This document shows positions 38,142 through 45,881 of a DNA stretch of 64,000 nucleotides, in pieces. Position 1 is the first letter of the stretch. Each line of letters opens with the position of its first letter. The notes under the pieces are model-generated. The model saw only the letters and a list, made by a program, of their open reading frames with translations. It had not been told where the DNA came from and did no database searches. The position numbers and the translations under genes are program-made. Source of the stretch: Brucella pecoris (GTDB lineage Bacteria; Pseudomonadota; Alphaproteobacteria; Rhizobiales; Rhizobiaceae); NCBI RefSeq assembly GCF_006376675.1, contig NZ_VEWK01000002.1, positions 434,001 through 498,000 on the forward strand, in the 5' to 3' direction.

Positions 38142-38257
38142 ATCGGCTTCCTTTGTTATGTTCGATGAAGCGAAAATACGCCTGCTAATGTGAATGCCAA
38201 GTGAATGCTCCCATTAAATAAATTTAATGATTTCATATGATTAGTTTTCGTGAACCC

Positions 38258-38298
38258 GCACCCTGTCCGAAAACCGCTTCACACTTTTCGCGATACGC
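38258..38298. repeat. Intergenic palindrome, family B (degenerate)
   Basis: TCCGAAAACCGCTTCACACT then TTTCGCGAT; it matches the 5890 copy except for changes in both arms that weaken the stem. Confidence 0.65.
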
Positions 38299-38407
38299 CC
38301 TCGTCCCAAGCCGTCAACATGCATTTCCCATCCGTCTAAAATGCGCTAGGAAGAGGCCAAATTCATGCGCACTCCCTTAATGGGGTTACGTGTCAGAGGA
38401 CTACATC

Positions 38408-38500
38408 ATGATGAACTGGGTTTTCATTTTGCAAGGCGTTATCGCGATAGGATTGGCCGGGCTGGCCATTGCAGTCATCCTGCGCCATCGTCGCCATTGA
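38408..38500 (+). CDS. Small single-pass membrane protein (30 residues)
   Basis: ATGATGAACTGG opens a 30-codon frame ending TGA at 38500. AGAGGA at 38395-38400 is a good ribosome binding site at the right distance. The product begins MMNWVFILQGVIAIG, has one hydrophobic segment (residues 4-24) and a basic end (RHRRH), the usual shape of a bacterial small membrane protein with a cytoplasmic C-terminus. No function can be inferred. It precedes the lipoprotein gene by about 110 bases. Confidence 0.6.
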   Translation: MMNWVFILQGVIAIGLAGLAIAVILRHRRH

Positions 38501-38610
38501 CGCTGTTACGGTTTGCGATATTTTTCGTACGGACCCATTAGTCCCGACGCAACCGAACACGAAATCAATCGTTTAAGCTTTATCTGACATTTTCTCAGGA
38601 GGAGACAGGG

Positions 38611-38859
38611 ATGCGGAAAGTGGCGCTTGGGCTGGTTGCTTTGCTCGCAATAACGGGCTGCACGACCACGGAAAAGGATATTTCGATCGGCACCGGCGCT
38701 GGTGCCATTATAGGCGGCATTGCCGGTGGCGGACGCGGCGCGCTTATCGGTGCCGGCGCGGGCGCGTTGGGCGGTCTGCTGGTGCGTGAACTGCGCAACG
38801 GCAATTGCCAGTATCGCGACCGTCACGGCCGCATGTATGTGGCTCGCTGCAGGCGATAG
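38611..38859 (+). CDS. Glycine-zipper small lipoprotein
   Basis: An 82-residue protein with a lipoprotein signal (LLAITGC, lipidated Cys at residue 18) followed by a glycine-zipper region (GAGAIIGGIAGGGRGALIGAG) typical of small outer-membrane 17-kDa/SlyB-like proteins. The C-terminus has two cysteines (NGNCQYRD and ARCRR) that may form a disulfide. The ribosome binding site CAGGAGGAGA is strong. A terminator follows. Confidence 0.87.
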   Translation: MRKVALGLVALLAITGCTTTEKDISIGTGAGAIIGGIAGGGRGALIGAGAGALGGLLVRELRNGNCQYRDRHGRMYVARCRR

Positions 38860-38884
38860 TCCCAGCAATCAGCAAGGATCATCG

Positions 38885-38911
38885 AAAGCGCCGGTTCTCC
38901 GGCGCTTTTTT
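38885..38911 (+). terminator. Terminator of the lipoprotein gene
   Basis: AAAGCGCCGG and CCGGCGCTTT flank TTCT, followed by more T. Confidence 0.92.
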
Positions 38912-39005
38912 GTTGTTCAACATCCACAACCTGTCCGCCCGGATTGGAACCTTCATTCGCCGGTATCGTTTTAGAAGCAATAGAGACAGTTCAGGGAGAA
39001 CTCCG

Positions 39006-39518
39006 ATGAAGCTTGCTCTCAAAGCCGCCCTTATTGCTGTGGGTGTATTTGCTGCGGGCGCAGCGCAGGCGGCGAACGCTATATCCACCACCAATCTCAA
39101 TATTCGCACCGGCCCCGGCACGCGCTATGCAACGCTGGGCTCCATCCCCGGCGGAGCGCCAGTGACCGTGCAGGGCTGCACGTCCGGCTATGGCTGGTGC
39201 CAGGTCAGCTACGGCCCGACCTATGGCTGGGCGTCTTCGCGCTATCTGGCATTTCGAGAGGGATCGTCCGGCGGTTATTCCGATGATTTCGGCAGAACAG
39301 CAGCGCTCATCGGCATTCCGCTTATCGCTGGCGTCGCCATAGGTTCTGCACTCAATGATCGTGACGACTATTGGTATCGCGATCGCCGGTACTATCGGGA
39401 CAGACATTGGGATCGTCGTGGATGGCGTGACCGTCCCAACTGGCACGGACGTCCCGGCAATCATGGGCCGCGGGTTTACATGAGACAGCGTGGATCGGAC
39501 GGCCCGCATGGGCAATAA
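39006..39518 (+). CDS. Secreted SH3-domain protein
   Basis: A 170-residue protein from the ATG at 39006 (AGGGAGAA upstream). It has a signal peptide (about 1-23, ending GAAQAA), then a bacterial SH3 domain (TTNLNIRTGPGTRYATLG to GWASSRYLAF, about 25-85). The hydrophobic stretch AALIGIPLIAGVAIGSAL could be a membrane segment, and the tail is rich in Arg, Tyr, Asp and Trp. Bacterial SH3 domains often bind peptidoglycan. The role of the tail is unknown. Confidence 0.87.
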   Translation: MKLALKAALIAVGVFAAGAAQAANAISTTNLNIRTGPGTRYATLGSIPGGAPVTVQGCTSGYGWCQVSYGPTYGWASSRYLAFREGSSGGYSDDFGRTAALIGIPLIAGVAIGSALNDRDDYWYRDRRYYRDRHWDRRGWRDRPNWHGRPGNHGPRVYMRQRGSDGPHGQ

Positions 39519-39524
39519 CTGACA

Positions 39525-39875
39525 CGGCAACAAAAACGGAAACGCCGCGAAGTGCTTTGCGGCGTTCTCTCGTTCTATCTTTGCTGGATGGCCGCGCGGT
39601 GTCTTATGGTGCCATCGGGTAACTTCGTGCCATAGGGTGACAAGGCCAGCTTCGTTGAACTTCAAGAGCAGCATCGCTTCGAATTGGTCGATGGTTCCAT
39701 CAAGGCGAATGAGGGTTGTCGCCATTGCCAGCACAGCCGAACTCTCTTCAGCAACCCCCTCTTGCACATCATAGTCAACCCTACGGATCGTGCTGCGGAA
39801 GCCATTGAGAAAATTTCGCGACACCGTGCCAGCCTTCACCTCGAATTCAAGGTGTCGCACCGCAAAAAAGGCTAA
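39525..39875 (-). pseudogene. Possible remnant of a SnoaL/NTF2-like gene
   Basis: The reverse strand from about 39875 carries a coherent coding-like stretch of some 90 residues (RHLEFEVKAGTVSRNF, then VLAMATTLIRLDGTIDQFEA, then LLKFNEAGLVTLWHEV) resembling the end of a small NTF2/SnoaL-fold protein. It has no ribosome binding site or ATG at its start (a GTG at 39860 is the first choice), and the frame runs on into the terminator and the antisense of the SH3 gene with no stop of its own. It lies next to tRNA-Arg. This is a tentative call. Confidence 0.3.
39541..39570 (+). terminator. Terminator of the SH3 gene
   Basis: AACGCCGCGAAG and CTTTGCGGCGTT pair around TG, with one G-T wobble, then TCTCGTTCT. 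Confidence 0.8.
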
Positions 39876-39911
39876 GGCATTTCAGAACGTTAAAGGGGTG
39901 AAAAATCGAAG

Positions 39912-39988
39912 TGGCGATCCCGACAGGATTCGAACCTGTGACATTCAGCTTAGAAGGCTGACGCTCTATCCAACTGAGCTACGGGACC
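39912..39988 (-). tRNA. tRNA-Arg (UCU)
   Basis: The reverse strand folds into a standard cloverleaf: acceptor stem GGTCCCG with CGGGATC (one G-T pair), D arm GCTC...GAGC, anticodon arm TCAGC-CTTCTAA-GCTGA with anticodon TCT, and T arm ACAGG-TTCGAAT-CCTGT. The 3' CCA is encoded. Confidence 0.97.
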
Positions 39989-40100
39989 TCGCCTTTCGAA
40001 AAAGGTCGAAATACTTCGATGAATGCAAGGCTTTTCCAGCAAAGCCTTGCTGAACTATCGCAATGCCCGACCTGAAGCAATCGTCAGGTCATACAGGCAA

Positions 40101-40406
40101 TCAATGCGTCCAGGGTATCGTCCGGTCGAAACGGAAATTGTCCGAATAAGAAACCTTGCGGCGCTTCGGCTCATTCGGCTCGATAATGCGGTATGCGATG
40201 CCGTTGCGCTTTGCATAATCAACAGCTTCTTCCTGAGTGGCGAAGAACAGTCGAATCTGGCTCTTCATATCGCCGGAAGAGGTATAGCCCATCAATGGCT
40301 CGACCATACGCGGGCTTTCCGGCTCAAACTCCAGAAGCCACTGGTCTGTTTTAGCCTGACCGGACTGCATTGCAGTCTTAGCTGGACGGTAAATACGTGC
40401 AACCAT
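40101..40406 (-). CDS. NDUFS4-like complex I accessory protein
   Basis: A 101-residue protein that matches the ETC complex I subunit family (mitochondrial 18-kDa subunit NDUFS4). Conserved parts are MVARIYRPAKTAMQSG at the start, WLLEFEP, MGYTSSGDMKSQIRLFF and the end YSDNFRFDRTIPWTH. In alphaproteobacteria this subunit joins NADH dehydrogenase I. It lies between two tRNA genes, far from nuo genes, as is normal for this subunit. Confidence 0.93.
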   Translation of the reverse strand: MVARIYRPAKTAMQSGQAKTDQWLLEFEPESPRMVEPLMGYTSSGDMKSQIRLFFATQEEAVDYAKRNGIAYRIIEPNEPKRRKVSYSDNFRFDRTIPWTH

Positions 40407-40561
40407 TTGAAGAACCCTGAACTACTCTCTTGCTCCACACAGGAGCTGAAAATCCACCAAGCCAATAGTTTACACGCGAATGCATGTCAACGCGATAAAG
40501 ACGCACGCCACAGCCTGAGCCAAGGCATTTATATATCGATCAATTCAAATCTTGGGGAAGA

Positions 40562-40638
40562 TGGTCGGAGCGGCAGGATTCGAACCTGCGACCCCCTGAT
40601 CCCAAATCAGGTGCGCTACCAGACTGCGCTACGCTCCG
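40562..40638 (-). tRNA. tRNA-Pro (UGG)
   Basis: The reverse strand gives a full cloverleaf: acceptor CGGAGCG with CGCTCCG, anticodon arm CCTGA-TTTGGGA-TCAGG with anticodon TGG, T arm GCAGG-TTCGAAT-CCTGC, discriminator A and encoded CCA. Confidence 0.97.
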
Positions 40639-41055
40639 TCGCTTTTAAGCGGGTGCGGCTTCACTAGATAATCAAACGAGATAAAGCAAGAGGCAAATTT
40701 ATCAGATTGCGCTTTTTCCTTTCAATCCGAACAGGATGGCCGGAAGAGCCGCCTTTTCCCATTCCTCATTCTCAATATGCCGATGCTTTTCCCACCGGAA
40801 TGCAACTTGGGGCAGCAGAGACCGCGCCACCTGCAAGCAACCGGGGCGCTTTCCCGTCCGAAAGTAGCAGAATCAGCGAATTGACAGCGCTGGTAAAGTA
40901 ATCTTACCAATTATCTGCCTACATAAATTAGCACTTCGTAATTCAACTGCCATTCGGGAGAGGATGGCCGTTCATCGCATAACCGTCGAAAAAATTACGA
41001 CGGCACATTCGATATCAAGGAGAGAAACTGCATCACATCCAGGAAGGGAGGACCT
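40639..41055. promoter_or_regulatory. lldP upstream region
   Basis: A 417-base gap with no convincing gene. It contains the palindrome at 40891-40909 and a strong GGAAGGGAGGACC ribosome binding site just before the lldP ATG. Confidence 0.6.
40891..40909. promoter_or_regulatory. Candidate GntR-type operator upstream of lldP
   Basis: TGGTAA (40891-40896) and TTACCA (40904-40909) flank seven bases. TGGT-N-ACCA symmetry is common for FadR-subfamily GntR regulators such as LldR, which control lactate genes in other bacteria. No such regulator gene is in the window. Confidence 0.5.
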
Positions 41056-42729
41056 ATGCCCTGGAATCAAGTTTATGACCCTTTGGGGAGCATGTTCTGG
41101 TCGACATTGCTTGCCGCCTTGCCAATCGTCGTCCTGCTGGGCGGTATCGGCTTTTTCCACATCAAAGCGCACACCGCAGCCATACTTGGTCTTCTGACGG
41201 CGCTTGTCATTGCGGTCGTAGGATTCGGAATGCCGGCCGATATGGCCGGTGCCACTGCCGTTTATGGCGCCGCCTACGGTCTTCTGCCCATTGGCTGGAT
41301 CATTCTCAACGTCATCTTTCTCTATCGGCTGACCGATCAGACCGGCCAATTCAATATTCTGCGTGATTCCATTGCCGGTATCACGCCGGATCGTCGTCTC
41401 CAGCTTCTCTTTATCGCCTTTTCGTTCGGTGCCTTCTTCGAAGGTGCCGCCGGTTTCGGCACACCTGTCGCCGTGACGGCTGCGATGCTGATGGGCCTGG
41501 GTTTCGCTCCCCTGCCCGCGGCTGGCCTTTCACTGATCGCCAACACGGCGCCAGTCGCCTTTGGCGCGCTTGGAACACCGGTCATCGCGCTTTCGGCTGT
41601 AACGGGAATCGACCTGTTGCAGCTCTCCGGAATGATCGGACGCCAGTTGCCGCTCTTCTCCGTCATTGTGCCTTTCTGGCTGATCTGGGCATTTGCCGGA
41701 CGCAGAGGCATGCTGGAAGTCTGGCCAGCGCTGCTGGTCGCGGGCGTGGCCTTCGCCATTCCACAATATCTCGTATCCAACTTCCACGGGCCCTGGCTGG
41801 TGGATGTGGTCGCTGCGATCTGCTCGATGGCAGCTCTCGCAGGCTTCCTGCGCATCTGGCAGCCGAAGCGGATCTGGACATCGACCGGCAAGGAGGGCGA
41901 AGAGGATTCGGTACCCCTGGCGGCACCGCCCAAACATTCCACCGGAACCGTTTTCCGGGCATGGACTCCCTGGCTTATCCTGTCGGTGTTCGTGTTCCTC
42001 TGGGGCACGCCGCAAATCCGGACATGGCTCGATTCGCTCTGGATCTGGAAAATGCCGATCCCCTATCTGCACAACCTGGTGTTCAAGGTTCCACCCGTCG
42101 TTGCCGAAGCGCATTCGGAAGCTGCGATTTATACGCTCAATCTGCTTTCAGCCACCGGCACGGGTATCCTGCTCTCGGCTGTGGTCGGCGGACTGGTGCT
42201 CGGCTTCAACCCGCTGAAGCTTCTGAAGGAGTATGGCAAGACCGCCTATGTGGTTCGCTTCTCGCTGATCACGATCTCGGCCATGCTGGCGCTTGGCTAT
42301 GTCACGCGCTATTCAGGCACCGATGCGACCCTCGGCCTCGCTTTCGCCCAGACTGGCTGGGTCTACCCGTTCTTTGGAGCGATGCTTGGCTGGCTCGGCG
42401 TTGCGCTGACGGGTTCCGACACGGCGTCGAACGTCCTGTTCGGCGGCTTGCAGAAGATCACAGCGGAACAGCTCGGACTGTCGCCTGTCCTGATGGCGGC
42501 GGCGAACTCCTCCGGTGGCGTGATGGGCAAGATGATCGACGCTCAGTCCATCGTCGTCGCCTCGACCGCGACGCAGTGGTACGGACATGAATCGAAGATC
42601 CTGCGCTATGTGTTCTTCCATTCCATTGCGCTTGCCGCGCTCGTCGGCCTTCTGGTGATGGCTCAGGCCTATCTGCCGCCATTCACCTCCATGGTTCCGA
42701 CCGAAACACTACCGGCCATCACGCATTGA
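41056..42729 (+). CDS. lldP: L-lactate permease
   Basis: A 557-residue lactate/glycolate permease of the LctP family with about 12-14 membrane segments. Family segments include AFFEGAAGFGTPVAVTAA near residue 120, TSALGTPVIAL-like FGALGTPVIALSAVTG near 175, and LTGSDTASNVLFGGLQ near 455. The length agrees with E. coli LldP (551). It probably takes up lactate or glycolate with protons. No lactate dehydrogenase gene lies beside it. A palindromic operator candidate lies about 150 bases upstream. Confidence 0.95.
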   Translation: MPWNQVYDPLGSMFWSTLLAALPIVVLLGGIGFFHIKAHTAAILGLLTALVIAVVGFGMPADMAGATAVYGAAYGLLPIGWIILNVIFLYRLTDQTGQFNILRDSIAGITPDRRLQLLFIAFSFGAFFEGAAGFGTPVAVTAAMLMGLGFAPLPAAGLSLIANTAPVAFGALGTPVIALSAVTGIDLLQLSGMIGRQLPLFSVIVPFWLIWAFAGRRGMLEVWPALLVAGVAFAIPQYLVSNFHGPWLVDVVAAICSMAALAGFLRIWQPKRIWTSTGKEGEEDSVPLAAPPKHSTGTVFRAWTPWLILSVFVFLWGTPQIRTWLDSLWIWKMPIPYLHNLVFKVPPVVAEAHSEAAIYTLNLLSATGTGILLSAVVGGLVLGFNPLKLLKEYGKTAYVVRFSLITISAMLALGYVTRYSGTDATLGLAFAQTGWVYPFFGAMLGWLGVALTGSDTASNVLFGGLQKITAEQLGLSPVLMAAANSSGGVMGKMIDAQSIVVASTATQWYGHESKILRYVFFHSIALAALVGLLVMAQAYLPPFTSMVPTETLPAITH

Positions 42730-42749
42730 CGTGACGTGACCACAAGGCG

Positions 42750-42785
42750 AACCCACGCGAGCACCCCTCGCGTGGGTTTCTGTTT
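42750..42785 (+). terminator. Terminator of lldP
   Basis: AACCCACGCGAG (42750-42761) and CTCGCGTGGGTT (42768-42779) form a perfect 12-bp stem, then TCTGTTTTT. Confidence 0.92.
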
Positions 42786-42877
42786 TTCAGCGAAGCCTTT
42801 CGTGAAAGCCTCTTCGGGGGAACCAAATCGCGCGTGCATGCGTTCTCACTTCATTATCAACCGACTGGAGACTGAAT

Positions 42878-43024
42878 GTGAATAGAAACGGACTTTATCT
42901 GATTATTGGCGCGCTGATTGTCGTGGCTGCGGGTCTTGCGGTTTATGTCTATCGTGAAGAGACCAAACCCGCCGGAATTGAGATGAAAATCGGAGAAGGT
43001 GGTGTTTCCATTCAGGAAAATTGA
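42878..43024 (+). CDS. Small membrane protein (48 residues)
   Basis: A GTG-started frame with GGAG seven bases upstream (42867-42870). The product begins VNRNGLYLIIGALIVVAAG, has one hydrophobic segment (about 6-25) and then a charged tail (YREETKPAGIEMKIGEGG), probably N-terminal-in anchor with an exposed tail. The GTG start and short length make it easy to miss. No function is known to me. Small anchored proteins of this type are common in Rhizobiales. Confidence 0.65.
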   Translation: MNRNGLYLIIGALIVVAAGLAVYVYREETKPAGIEMKIGEGGVSIQEN

Positions 43025-43143
43025 GATCGAAACAAAGTTATAAACATATAAACCGATTAAGATTTCAAACGCTTACGCTTTGTGATGCAACGTTTCCGCT
43101 TCCGCTATGTTATTTGGGTCACCAGATAAAACGGAGGACCGAA

Positions 43144-43302
43144 ATGGGTATCCAGACTGTTTCCGACGAGCTTTATCGTCGTCATGAACGCGAATGGGCA
43201 GAGCTGCGCAACGCGGTTGAAGCAAGCGAAGCCAACCAACGGCAGCAGGAGAAGGCTTCCGGCCAGACCTCTTGCGATGACAAGACGTCTGGGCACCAGT
43301 AA
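43144..43302 (+). CDS. Small hydrophilic protein (52 residues)
   Basis: From the ATG at 43144, behind a strong GGAGG site, the frame gives 52 residues of almost entirely charged and polar, helix-forming sequence (YRRHEREWAELRNAVEASE) with a Gln/Ser-rich tail. Its own terminator follows. It may be a small coiled-coil or regulatory protein, but no family was recognised. Confidence 0.6.
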   Translation: MGIQTVSDELYRRHEREWAELRNAVEASEANQRQQEKASGQTSCDDKTSGHQ

Positions 43303-43323
43303 GTCTTCACCAATCCACCTTGA

Positions 43324-43348
43324 AACGCCGCGAAAGCGGCGTTTTTTG
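43324..43348 (+). terminator. Terminator of the 52-residue protein gene
   Basis: AACGCCGC and GCGGCGTT flank GAAA, followed by a T run. Confidence 0.92.
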
Positions 43349-43453
43349 TTTCCGCTTCATCGTTCAGGCTGCACCCACCAGATGCTGCGGTAACCAAATG
43401 CGAAGGAACAATTGGTAGCGTCTCCCCATCGCGATTCGAACAGGAGACAGACG

Positions 43454-44269
43454 ATGGCTGCACGAAAACGCACCACCCGCTCGCCCAAGCGCTCCACAAA
43501 GCGCTCGGCCAAGTCGTCGGGCAAGTCTTCCGGCGCGTCCACCCCCGTTCTCGCGCTTGCCGCAATCCTGGGTCTTGGTGCCTTCAGCCTGTGGGCAACC
43601 TCCCAGCACAAGAGCCCGCAAGCCGCGATAACAGCCCTGTTCCAGCGCCCCGCCTCCAAGCCGAGCACACAGCCGGTAGCACGAACCGAGCCAAAGGCGG
43701 CCGTCACCAACAAAGCCCCCGAAAGCAAGGCTCCGTCGAAGGATTATGGCGCTGCTGTCGGCCCTGTGCCGCGTCCATCGGCGCCCATTGTGGCACCCGC
43801 ACCGCAAAAGCCGGTGCAGCAGGCTGCAATCCAGCCCGCCACCCCGCCGCGCCCCACAAATCAGGTTGTCGTATCCCCGCCCGCCGCTGCGCTGCGCTCA
43901 ATGCCGCCGCGTGGCGTCAACACTCCGGCAAGCTCCCCATCGGTGATTTATGCCAAGTCACGCCTCACCATTCATAAGAATGCCTGGAACAAGTCACCGT
44001 CTATCGGTGTCGTGGAAAAAGGTCGTGAGATGCGCTCCTATGGAAAGACCGGACGCTGGCATCGCGTGATCGTCCCCAAGACGAACATGATCGGCTGGGT
44101 CCATGAAGATCAGCTCGTCGGCGGACGCAACAAGCCGGACAGCGCAAGCCTGATAACCGGCTCGATTGCCAGGAAGACACAAACTGCAACGGCAGCCGCA
44201 CCAAAACAGGCTCCAAATCCAGCGCATTCACGCATGGAACCGCCCAAAGCTGTCGGCCAGAAAAATTAA
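43454..44269 (+). CDS. SH3-domain protein with N-terminal anchor
   Basis: A 271-residue protein from the ATG at 43454 (AGGAGA upstream). It begins with a Lys/Arg/Ser-rich cytoplasmic-like tail (RKRTTRSPKRSTKRSAK), then one membrane segment (about 31-49), a long Pro/Ala-rich linker (50-170), and an SH3-like domain near 172-225 (SRLTIHKNAWNKSPSIGVVEKG). It probably anchors in the inner membrane with the SH3 domain in the periplasm, perhaps touching peptidoglycan. Its end overlaps the convergent SDR gene by four bases. Confidence 0.85.
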   Translation: MAARKRTTRSPKRSTKRSAKSSGKSSGASTPVLALAAILGLGAFSLWATSQHKSPQAAITALFQRPASKPSTQPVARTEPKAAVTNKAPESKAPSKDYGAAVGPVPRPSAPIVAPAPQKPVQQAAIQPATPPRPTNQVVVSPPAAALRSMPPRGVNTPASSPSVIYAKSRLTIHKNAWNKSPSIGVVEKGREMRSYGKTGRWHRVIVPKTNMIGWVHEDQLVGGRNKPDSASLITGSIARKTQTATAAAPKQAPNPAHSRMEPPKAVGQKN

Positions 44270-45129
44270 TCCAGACCACGCGCCATTGCTTCGAGCTGCC
44301 GGTCGCCCGGCAGATAATTGAATCCTGCTTCAATCAGTGACGAACTGTCTGCGACCAGATCGCCATAAAGCTGGTCGTAAAGACCGCTTTTGCCCGCTGC
44401 AGAAAGCACGATTCGCATGAAGATCGGCGGAACAGGGACAAGGCGCACTGGTTTTCCCAAGGCAGCACGCAGCTTCGTTACGAGCTCTTTTGTGGAACGC
44501 GGTTGCGGTTCGGCAAGATGAAACACCTGCCCAGCAACCTTTTCCGCAGGCGCAACGCTTAAGAATGTCAGCGCGCGGGCGACATTCTCAAGTGACACGA
44601 AGCTGCGCCTGTTGTTTGCCAGACCGAACGGCAGCGGCAGTCCGCTATCGCAAAGCTTTATCAAGGCCATCAGGTTCGCCCGCGCTCCGGGACCGTAAAC
44701 GAGAACCGGGCGCGCGATGACGACCTCAATCCCGTTGATTTCGCGCAGATCGGCTTCCGCCTTTGCCTTGGCGCGCCCATAATCATCGCGCGGTTTCAGC
44801 GGCATGTCGGGCGTCAGCGGCGACGGGTTTCCGGCAATCGTATAGATCGTGGATACAAACACGAAGCGCTTTACGTCGGCAGCTTTTGCCTTGGTGGCGA
44901 GTTCCACGGCCAGTCGATGATTGACCGCATCGAATGTATCTGCATCCGGTCGTTCTGCGCCGGTGCGGTGAGCAAGAGCTGCACAATGAACGACCGTTTC
45001 CACACCTGAAAAATCCGGATCAGACAGTTCATTCCGGGACAGAGGCAGGACATCATGCCCTTCCCTGCCCAGCATTTGAGTGAGTGCGCTACCGATAAAA
45101 CCACCCGCCCCGGTAACCGCTATCTTCAT
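44266..45129 (-). CDS. NAD-dependent epimerase/dehydratase (extended SDR)
   Basis: A 287-residue extended SDR. The N-terminal nucleotide-binding motif is TGAGGFIGSALTQMLG, and the catalytic pair is in RDDYGRAKAKAEADL (Tyr and Lys, YxxxK). This group includes nucleotide-sugar epimerases and UDP-N-acetylglucosamine or galactose 4-epimerase relatives; the substrate cannot be named. It starts two bases after the HdaA-type gene, so the two form an operon. Confidence 0.87.
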   Translation of the reverse strand: MKIAVTGAGGFIGSALTQMLGREGHDVLPLSRNELSDPDFSGVETVVHCAALAHRTGAERPDADTFDAVNHRLAVELATKAKAADVKRFVFVSTIYTIAGNPSPLTPDMPLKPRDDYGRAKAKAEADLREINGIEVVIARPVLVYGPGARANLMALIKLCDSGLPLPFGLANNRRSFVSLENVARALTFLSVAPAEKVAGQVFHLAEPQPRSTKELVTKLRAALGKPVRLVPVPPIFMRIVLSAAGKSGLYDQLYGDLVADSSSLIEAGFNYLPGDRQLEAMARGLD

Positions 45130-45131
45130 CC

Positions 45132-45830
45132 TCAGCGATCCGGCTGTTCGCTGCCCGCCAGAACCTGTGCGGCAAGCGTGCGCGTGATGCGGCTTTTCTG
45201 CTCAAGCGCCGCCCGGTCGAGCTTGTCAACGATCAGGATCGCCGACAAAAGCGAGCGCTCGATCCGGCTCACCAGATAGGCGACGACATGCGGCTCGACA
45301 CTCACCTGCCGGTCCGCAAAAAGCTTGTGAATGACCCCGGAAAGCAACAGATCGTCCGGTTCTGCAATTTCCACCACGGTTGCAGCCTTGAGACGCGAGG
45401 CAAGATCGGGGAGTTTGACGTTCCAGTTGGCTGGCCACAGGCGGGAGGTCATGAGCAGAGAAGGCCCAAGCCCCTGAGCCGCATTCTGCCGAACACTGTT
45501 GATGAGATGGAAAAGCCCGGTTTCATCGAAAGGCGCCGCACCGATATCATCAATCAACACCGGATATTCGGCAGCGCCGTTCACGGCTTCCTCGGTGATA
45601 TTCGAAGGATCGACCAGAAGCGCACCCGTTCCGGCGCGCCAGATTTCGGCCAGATGCGTCTTGCCCGATCCTGTGGGGCCGGCAAGAATCGTGACAGGCG
45701 ACAGCCAGTTCGGCCAGCGATCGATCAGATCGACGGCGGCACGGTTGGAGCCGGTGACGATCATGTCTTCCCGATGATAACCGGGCTGATGCTCAAGATT
45801 CAACGGAATCTGGCGCGGTGCCTCACGCAT
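45132..45830 (-). CDS. hdaA: HdaA/DnaA-type AAA+ ATPase
   Basis: A 232-residue protein related to the ATPase domain of DnaA but lacking the DNA-binding C-terminus, as in Hda/HdaA, which turns off DnaA after replication starts. The ATG at 45830 follows AGGAGG. Walker A is LAGPTGSGKTH, and the Walker B region reads PVLIDDIGA. The N-terminus (REAPRQIPLNLEHQPGYHRED) contains the QIPLNL beta-clamp-binding type motif expected of Hda. An upstream AI-2E-family gene lies close by, as in many alphaproteobacteria. Confidence 0.9.
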   Translation of the reverse strand: MREAPRQIPLNLEHQPGYHREDMIVTGSNRAAVDLIDRWPNWLSPVTILAGPTGSGKTHLAEIWRAGTGALLVDPSNITEEAVNGAAEYPVLIDDIGAAPFDETGLFHLINSVRQNAAQGLGPSLLMTSRLWPANWNVKLPDLASRLKAATVVEIAEPDDLLLSGVIHKLFADRQVSVEPHVVAYLVSRIERSLLSAILIVDKLDRAALEQKSRITRTLAAQVLAGSEQPDR

Positions 45831-45881
45831 CGCAGCCTCCTGCAAATCCTGTTCCAAGTCCTGCCCGGTTACGACCCAGTC

